From: Jiella avicenniae
Lineage (GTDB): Bacteria > Pseudomonadota > Alphaproteobacteria > Rhizobiales > Rhizobiaceae
NCBI RefSeq assembly: GCF_021390325.1
Contig: NZ_JAJUWU010000004.1
Location: 310,001-374,000, forward strand
Direction: 5' to 3'
Length of the DNA: 64,000 nt
The translations under genes and the position numbers were made by a program. Positions 60,194-64,000 of this stretch are shown here, piece after piece (the stretch's first letter is position 1; every line of letters starts with the position of its first letter). Below the pieces are notes generated by a model. It had not been told where the DNA came from, did not search any database, and was given only the letters and a program-made list of their open reading frames with translations.

Positions 60194-61027
60194 TCACCGG
60201 CCGGCGAACTTGCCGACGATCTCGCTGAGGCTGGTGGACACGGCGACGGAGGCGACCACGGTCGACCCGCACTGGAAGGCGCCGGTGCAGAAGGCGTCCG
60301 CATCGATGTCGGTGTCGTGATAGCGCACGTCGAAGGAGACGTTGTCGTTGAACTCGTAGGTCAGCCCGGCATCCCAGACGAAATGCTCGCGGTAGCGGTC
60401 CTTTTCGAAGGCCTGATAGCCGAGCGAGCCGGAAAAGCTCAGATCGTGCGGCAGCGGCACCTCGATCGCGCCCTTGGTGAAATAGCCCGTATCGTCCTGG
60501 CCGAAATAGTTCGGCGCGTAGGCGAAGGTTCCGGTGACCGTCGCGACGTCCTCGAAGGTATAGGACAGCGAGTTGAAAAACTCCGGATAATCCTGATCCG
60601 GCACGTCGTGATAGGTGTAGTAGTAATAGGTCAAGTCGACCGACCAGTTGCCGAAGCTCGGACGCCAGGCGACGAAGGGATCGAACTCCAGATGCGGCTC
60701 CGGCGTACCGAAATCGACGTTCGAGGCGAAGAAGCCGACGTGGAAGTCGTGGAACTTCATGTCAACCGTGCCCTGCAGCGCGGGGGCGCGATCGGTCTGG
60801 GAGTAGCCGCGCAGCGAGACGTAGTCGGTCAGGCCCTCGACCGTGAAGGTCACGTCGAAGACGTCAGGGTCGAGCGAGGATACGGCCTCTTGCCCCCGCG
60901 ACGAGGGGCCGGCCTCCTGCGCCGATGCGGCTGATGCGCCCAGAAGCGCGAATGCCGCGGCAAGGATGCCGGCGGCTGCCGGCGAATACGCGGTCTTTCG
61001 ACGCGAGACGTTTTTCCGGATGTCCAC
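60194..61027 (-). CDS. TorF-family putative porin (Gcw_chp, TIGR02001)
   Basis: A 277-residue outer-membrane beta-barrel protein. A signal peptide ends near ASAQ. The barrel has alternating strands typical of TIGR02001/Gcw_chp proteins (VEGLTDYVSLRGYSQTDRAP, DLTYYYYTYHDVPDQDYPEF). The GTG at 61027 is chosen as the start because GGAGGGGAG lies just upstream. An ATG at 61042 lacks a ribosome site. The solute is unknown. A two-cysteine loop (FCTGAFQCG) near the C-terminus may form a disulfide. Confidence 0.85.
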   Translation of the reverse strand: MDIRKNVSRRKTAYSPAAAGILAAAFALLGASAASAQEAGPSSRGQEAVSSLDPDVFDVTFTVEGLTDYVSLRGYSQTDRAPALQGTVDMKFHDFHVGFFASNVDFGTPEPHLEFDPFVAWRPSFGNWSVDLTYYYYTYHDVPDQDYPEFFNSLSYTFEDVATVTGTFAYAPNYFGQDDTGYFTKGAIEVPLPHDLSFSGSLGYQAFEKDRYREHFVWDAGLTYEFNDNVSFDVRYHDTDIDADAFCTGAFQCGSTVVASVAVSTSLSEIVGKFAGR

Positions 61028-61196
61028 GCCACTCCCCTCCATGTTCGAACATTTGGGCAGGGTAGCGATCGTGGCCGCCGGATAAACCTTCAAATTGCAT
61101 CGCGACGGCATGCCGACGGCCGATGTCACGACCATGTCACAGTCCTGGTCGCGGCTAAGGATGACCGGGAGCAGAATCTTCGAGAGCTGCAGGATG

Positions 61197-61223
61197 AAAA
61201 AAGCCGGGCGCTGGGCCCGGCTC
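61197..61223 (-). terminator. Rho-independent terminator of the OmpA-like gene
   Basis: On the minus strand AGCCGGGC-CCAGC-GCCCGGCT is followed by TTTTTT. It lies about 45 bp after the stop codon of the OmpA-like gene. This is a textbook intrinsic terminator. Confidence 0.88.
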
Positions 61224-61265
61224 TCCGCATCTGGTCGAGGTTGCAAAGCGACGCCGGATCGTTCG

Positions 61266-61928
61266 TCAGCCGGAGGTCAGCGGCGAGATCGAGATCTCCA
61301 CCCGGCGGTTCTGGGCGCGGCCGGATTCCGTCGCGTTGGAGGCGACCGGGCGGCTCTCGCCGAAGCCCTGGGTGTTCAAGCGGCGCGGATCGACGCCTTG
61401 GCTCGCCAGATACTGGCTGACCGACGAGGCCCGCTGCTGCGAAAGCTGGAGGTTGTAGGCGTCCGATCCCTGGCTGTCGGTGTGGCCGTAGACGTCGACG
61501 ATCGACCGGTCGAATTCCTCGAGCACAAGGGCGACGGAATTCAGCGTCGGATAGAAGCCCGGCAGGATCGAAGCCTGATCGGTCGGGAAGGTGATGTTCG
61601 ACGGCATGTTGAGGATGATCCGGTCGCCGACGCGGGTGACGGAGACGCCCGTGCCCTGAAGCTGGGCGCGCAGCTTGGCTTCCTGGTTGTCCATGTAGAG
61701 GCCGATGCCACCGCCGGTCAGCGCGCCGACGCCGGCGCCGATCAGCGCCGCCTTGCCGCCGTCGTGGCCCGTCGCCCGGCCGATCACATAGCCGCCGAGC
61801 GCGCCGACGCCGGCGCCGATGCCGGCGCCGCCGAGCGTGTTGGAGATCTTCTGTTCACCCGTATAGGGATCGGTCGTGCAGCCGGCGAAGGCGGCAGTGA
61901 GGGCGAGGGCGAGGGCGAGTTTCTTCAT
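61266..61928 (-). CDS. OmpA-family lipoprotein with glycine zipper
   Basis: A 220-residue protein. A lipoprotein signal ends at AGC (about residues 14-16). A glycine-zipper region follows (LGGAGIGAGVGALGGYVIGR), and then an OmpA C-terminal peptidoglycan-binding domain with VDVYGHTDSQGS, LSQQRASSVSQYL and GFGESRPVASN. It should anchor the outer membrane to the cell wall, as Pal/YiaD proteins do. It is transcribed alone with its own terminator. Confidence 0.93.
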   Translation of the reverse strand: MKKLALALALTAAFAGCTTDPYTGEQKISNTLGGAGIGAGVGALGGYVIGRATGHDGGKAALIGAGVGALTGGGIGLYMDNQEAKLRAQLQGTGVSVTRVGDRIILNMPSNITFPTDQASILPGFYPTLNSVALVLEEFDRSIVDVYGHTDSQGSDAYNLQLSQQRASSVSQYLASQGVDPRRLNTQGFGESRPVASNATESGRAQNRRVEISISPLTSG

Positions 61929-62169
61929 CGGGACGTGACCAGCCTTTGGCGACGGGCTTTCCGCCCGTTCGCATTGTTCCTTCGATGCGCCGATAGTGAC
62001 CAGAATTGTCGGGATTAGGGCTCGCGGGGCGGCGCGGCGATTTGTCGTGCGTTGTTGCATCGCGACCACGCTCGGCAAGGAGTTCGTCCATCCCGCCTGC
62101 TCGAAGGAGGGGCAGCCCCGGCCGTGGCGCTTCCGCCGCGCGAGGTCTGCGAGGGCCGGTCCGTGTCGC

Positions 62170-63366
62170 TCAGATCCCGGCGGTGCGGACGACGAAGGCG
62201 GCGATGCTCGCCAGGGCCAGCAGCGCGCCGCAGAAGACGATCAGGCGGTTCGCCCAGCCGGTCCGGTCGTAGACCTCGAGGATGGCGGCGACGGCGGCCG
62301 GCAGGGTGATCAGGATCGGGTGAAACCAGTATCCCTTCAAGACGGTCGTGCCGCTCGCCAACACTAGAAGAAGAGCCAGCGCGAAGGACGCGCCGATCGC
62401 CGTCACGAGATAGCGGGTTCCGGCCCCGAGCCGGCCGAAAGCCCCACGCACCGCCCGGCCATCGAGGCGCGCCAGGACCACGGCGGCGAGCGCCACCCCC
62501 AAGAGCGGCCCACAATAGGCGAGAGCCTGGAACGCGAAGTCGGCGAGACCGGCCAGGCGATCGAGAAGCATCGAACCGGAGCCGTGAAAGCCGAACTTGT
62601 CGGCGCTGTCGTCCAGCGTCTCGATCCGCCCGGCCGCCAGCCAGGCGAGCGGTGCGGCGAGAATGGCGAGGAAGGCCACCGCGGCGACGGCGATCCTTGA
62701 TGTCCGAAGGGCGGGGCGAACGGCGCTAAGGGCGAGACCGGCGGCGGCCGAGCCGGCAATCGCGACGAGGCTGTTGTATTTTCCCAGCACGGCGAGGGCC
62801 GCGCTGGCACCCATCAGGGCGTACGAACCCGTCGTCCGGCGGCGCAACGTCACGAGAAACGCCAGCTGGAAGAGGGCTGTGAACAGCATGCCGCTGAGCG
62901 AGTGGCTGAAGGTGCGCTGCGCTTCCCATCCGACCGTCGGCATCAGGAACAGGCCGAGCGCCGCCGAGGAGGCTCCCTGGCGCGAAAGCTGCAATTCGCG
63001 GCCGATCCCGTAGAGCGTGGTCGCCAGGAGAATAAGGACGGTGAAGCGGGTGACGTAGATCGCCGCGATGTCGCTTCCCACCACCAGATCGACGAGCTTG
63101 ATCAGCCAGGTGTGGAGCGGCGGCTGGACGCCGCTGTAGCCGAACGCCCACCGGCCCATTTCGGCGAGCTGCTGGCGGTCGTCGAAGCCCGGAGGGGGAC
63201 TGGCGACGACGTTGATGGCGAGATTGGCGAGATAGACCAGCGCGACGAAGACCAGCGGCAGGGGCAGGGGGCCGAGCCGCGCCGAAGCGAAGCGCGCGAC
63301 GGCGGCATCGAGCATGGCGGTTCTGGCGAACAGGCGGCGGAGACGGCCGGGCGAGCCGGCGTCCAT
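62170..63366 (-). CDS. GT39/ArnT-like membrane glycosyltransferase
   Basis: About 398 residues from an ATG at 63366. A TTG at 63438 gives a longer form. It has 10-12 hydrophobic segments and, in the first periplasmic loop, an acidic FDDRQQLAEMGRWA segment followed by GVQPPLHTWLIKL, the pattern of dolichol/undecaprenyl-phosphate-sugar glycosyltransferases (PMT/ArnT). Such enzymes add sugars to lipid A, polymers or proteins at the outer face of the inner membrane. The acceptor is unknown, and no other glycosyltransferases are nearby. Confidence 0.82.
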   Translation of the reverse strand: MDAGSPGRLRRLFARTAMLDAAVARFASARLGPLPLPLVFVALVYLANLAINVVASPPPGFDDRQQLAEMGRWAFGYSGVQPPLHTWLIKLVDLVVGSDIAAIYVTRFTVLILLATTLYGIGRELQLSRQGASSAALGLFLMPTVGWEAQRTFSHSLSGMLFTALFQLAFLVTLRRRTTGSYALMGASAALAVLGKYNSLVAIAGSAAAGLALSAVRPALRTSRIAVAAVAFLAILAAPLAWLAAGRIETLDDSADKFGFHGSGSMLLDRLAGLADFAFQALAYCGPLLGVALAAVVLARLDGRAVRGAFGRLGAGTRYLVTAIGASFALALLLVLASGTTVLKGYWFHPILITLPAAVAAILEVYDRTGWANRLIVFCGALLALASIAAFVVRTAGI

Positions 63367-63532
63367 GGGATCGTCCGTGACGGTCAAGAAATCATCCGAA
63401 GAAAATGGTCGGCTGTCAGCAGCAGTCCGCGCATTCAAAAATGTCGCCGGTCCCTGCCGCTGCCGGCCTTCGTCGGTCTTCTAAGTGATAGTGTCGGAAT
63501 CGTCCAATCGAGTTGCCTGCGGAACGCTACCC

Positions 63533-64000
63533 TCATGACTTGAAGGAGTGTTCGCGATGCCACTCGAGAAACTGAGGCAGCGGGCGGGCCGAGGGATGGT
63601 CTGGCGGAGTGGCTCGACCATTGCGATTGAGCAAAGATCTCACTGCATCCAAGTCATTCACATGTCTCGAAATCATGATGTCGAGGTTGTTGGAAAGGCT
63701 GACCAGGCCACGATCGAACATCCAATGGATCGTTCCAGAAAGCGCGATGCCGTTTCCAATCACATCCGGTCCTCCGCTTTCGACGGGCTGAATGTGGGCG
63801 GCCTCCACTTCTGCGCGACCTCCGCCATTGACGAGCTTGAGCCCGGTCAAGGCGCAGCGGGAGTCGTATGCTTTCAGGACGACGCGCCTGAACATGCGAT
63901 CTCGATAGTCTCTCGAAACCAATTGCCGTTCTCGGTCCCCGATCGAACCGGCGGCATAAGGTGCTTGCTCTTCGGCGAATTGGAAACCTGCATCGCCGAT
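63533..64000 (-). CDS. HNH endonuclease (C-terminal part; start outside the window)
   Basis: The minus-strand frame is open from base 64000 to the stop at 63533 (155 residues visible). It contains an HNH domain: YDSRCALTGLKL, AEVEAAHIQPVESGGPDVI, GIALSGTIHWMFDRGL, and ends PQFLEWHREHSF. This matches the HNH restriction-endonuclease-like proteins often found as stand-alone genes. An ATG-initiated shorter version inside the window would lack conserved N-terminal sequence, so I read it as partial. Confidence 0.86.
   Translation of the reverse strand: MGDAGFQFAEEQAPYAAGSIGDRERQLVSRDYRDRMFRRVVLKAYDSRCALTGLKLVNGGGRAEVEAAHIQPVESGGPDVIGNGIALSGTIHWMFDRGLVSLSNNLDIMISRHVNDLDAVRSLLNRNGRATPPDHPSARPLPQFLEWHREHSFKS

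Noticed and set aside
1-64000. CRISPR arrays, rRNA operons, intact insertion sequences or integrase/attachment sites.
   Set aside because: I read through both strands for regularly spaced repeats, rRNA-like sequence, transposase motifs and tRNA-associated direct repeats and found none that hold up.

Overview
The window is a high-G+C (roughly two-thirds G+C) chromosomal stretch from an alphaproteobacterium, most probably of the Hyphomicrobiales (Rhizobiales). Pointers to this order are the hisS-hisZ-hisG block with a short-form HisG, the alphaproteobacterial HisRS motif-2 sequence, the tkt/gap/DUF4164/zapA neighbourhood, a rhizobial-type bioYMN biotin uptake unit, DUF1344, and the palindromic intergenic repeats. 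The genus cannot be fixed from sequence alone.

Layout. 1-6.5 kb: start of aroC, a DUF1344 protein, a NitT/TauT-type ABC importer and the bioYMN transporter. 6.6-11.2 kb: a DUF1223 protein, a parDE pair whose toxin carries an in-frame amber codon, rlmN, a potassium channel with a C-terminal zinc ribbon, and a SelW-like protein. 11.6-15.0 kb: a tightly coupled three-gene operon (ThDP-dependent lyase, FMN-dependent alpha-hydroxyacid dehydrogenase, TIGR02444 protein).

15.3-32.4 kb is the most interesting region. UbiX and a LysR regulator stand divergent to UbiD, a TAXI-TRAP transporter and an aldehyde dehydrogenase. Facing them is a second operon, with an AraC regulator at its head: molybdenum hydroxylase large, FAD and 2Fe-2S subunits, aryl/furoyl-CoA ligase, crotonase-fold hydrolase, and BenE-type symporter. 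The gene set matches, step for step, the known 2,5-furandicarboxylate / 2-furoate pathway (HmfF/HmfG, HmfABC, HmfD, HmfE) ending in 2-oxoglutarate. Unusual here are a CoxG domain fused to the large subunit, a TAXI-TRAP transporter, and a precise 10-bp direct repeat with a 20-bp period between araC and the large-subunit gene.

32.6-47 kb: tRNA-Glu(UUC) with a good promoter, an RND efflux pair (the adaptor has a long low-complexity insert), an Rrf2 regulator, a GDSL-esterase autotransporter whose start codon lies in a perfect hairpin, gap, tkt, DUF4164, zapA, an alpha/beta hydrolase and a quinone-oxidoreductase-like protein. 47-53.4 kb is accessory-looking: small unknown proteins, an SNF2 helicase, two PIN-domain toxin-antitoxin pairs with visible operators, and a DUF4130-UdgX fusion protein. 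53.6-57.5 kb: hisS (with a low-G+C patch), hisZ and hisG, the last two separated by a repeat element. 57.6-64 kb: an alanine-rich protein, a decayed doxX, fumC, envelope proteins (glycine-zipper lipoprotein, TorF-type porin, OmpA-like lipoprotein), a GT39-like glycosyltransferase and an HNH endonuclease running off the end. No rRNA, CRISPR array, intact insertion sequence or prophage was seen.
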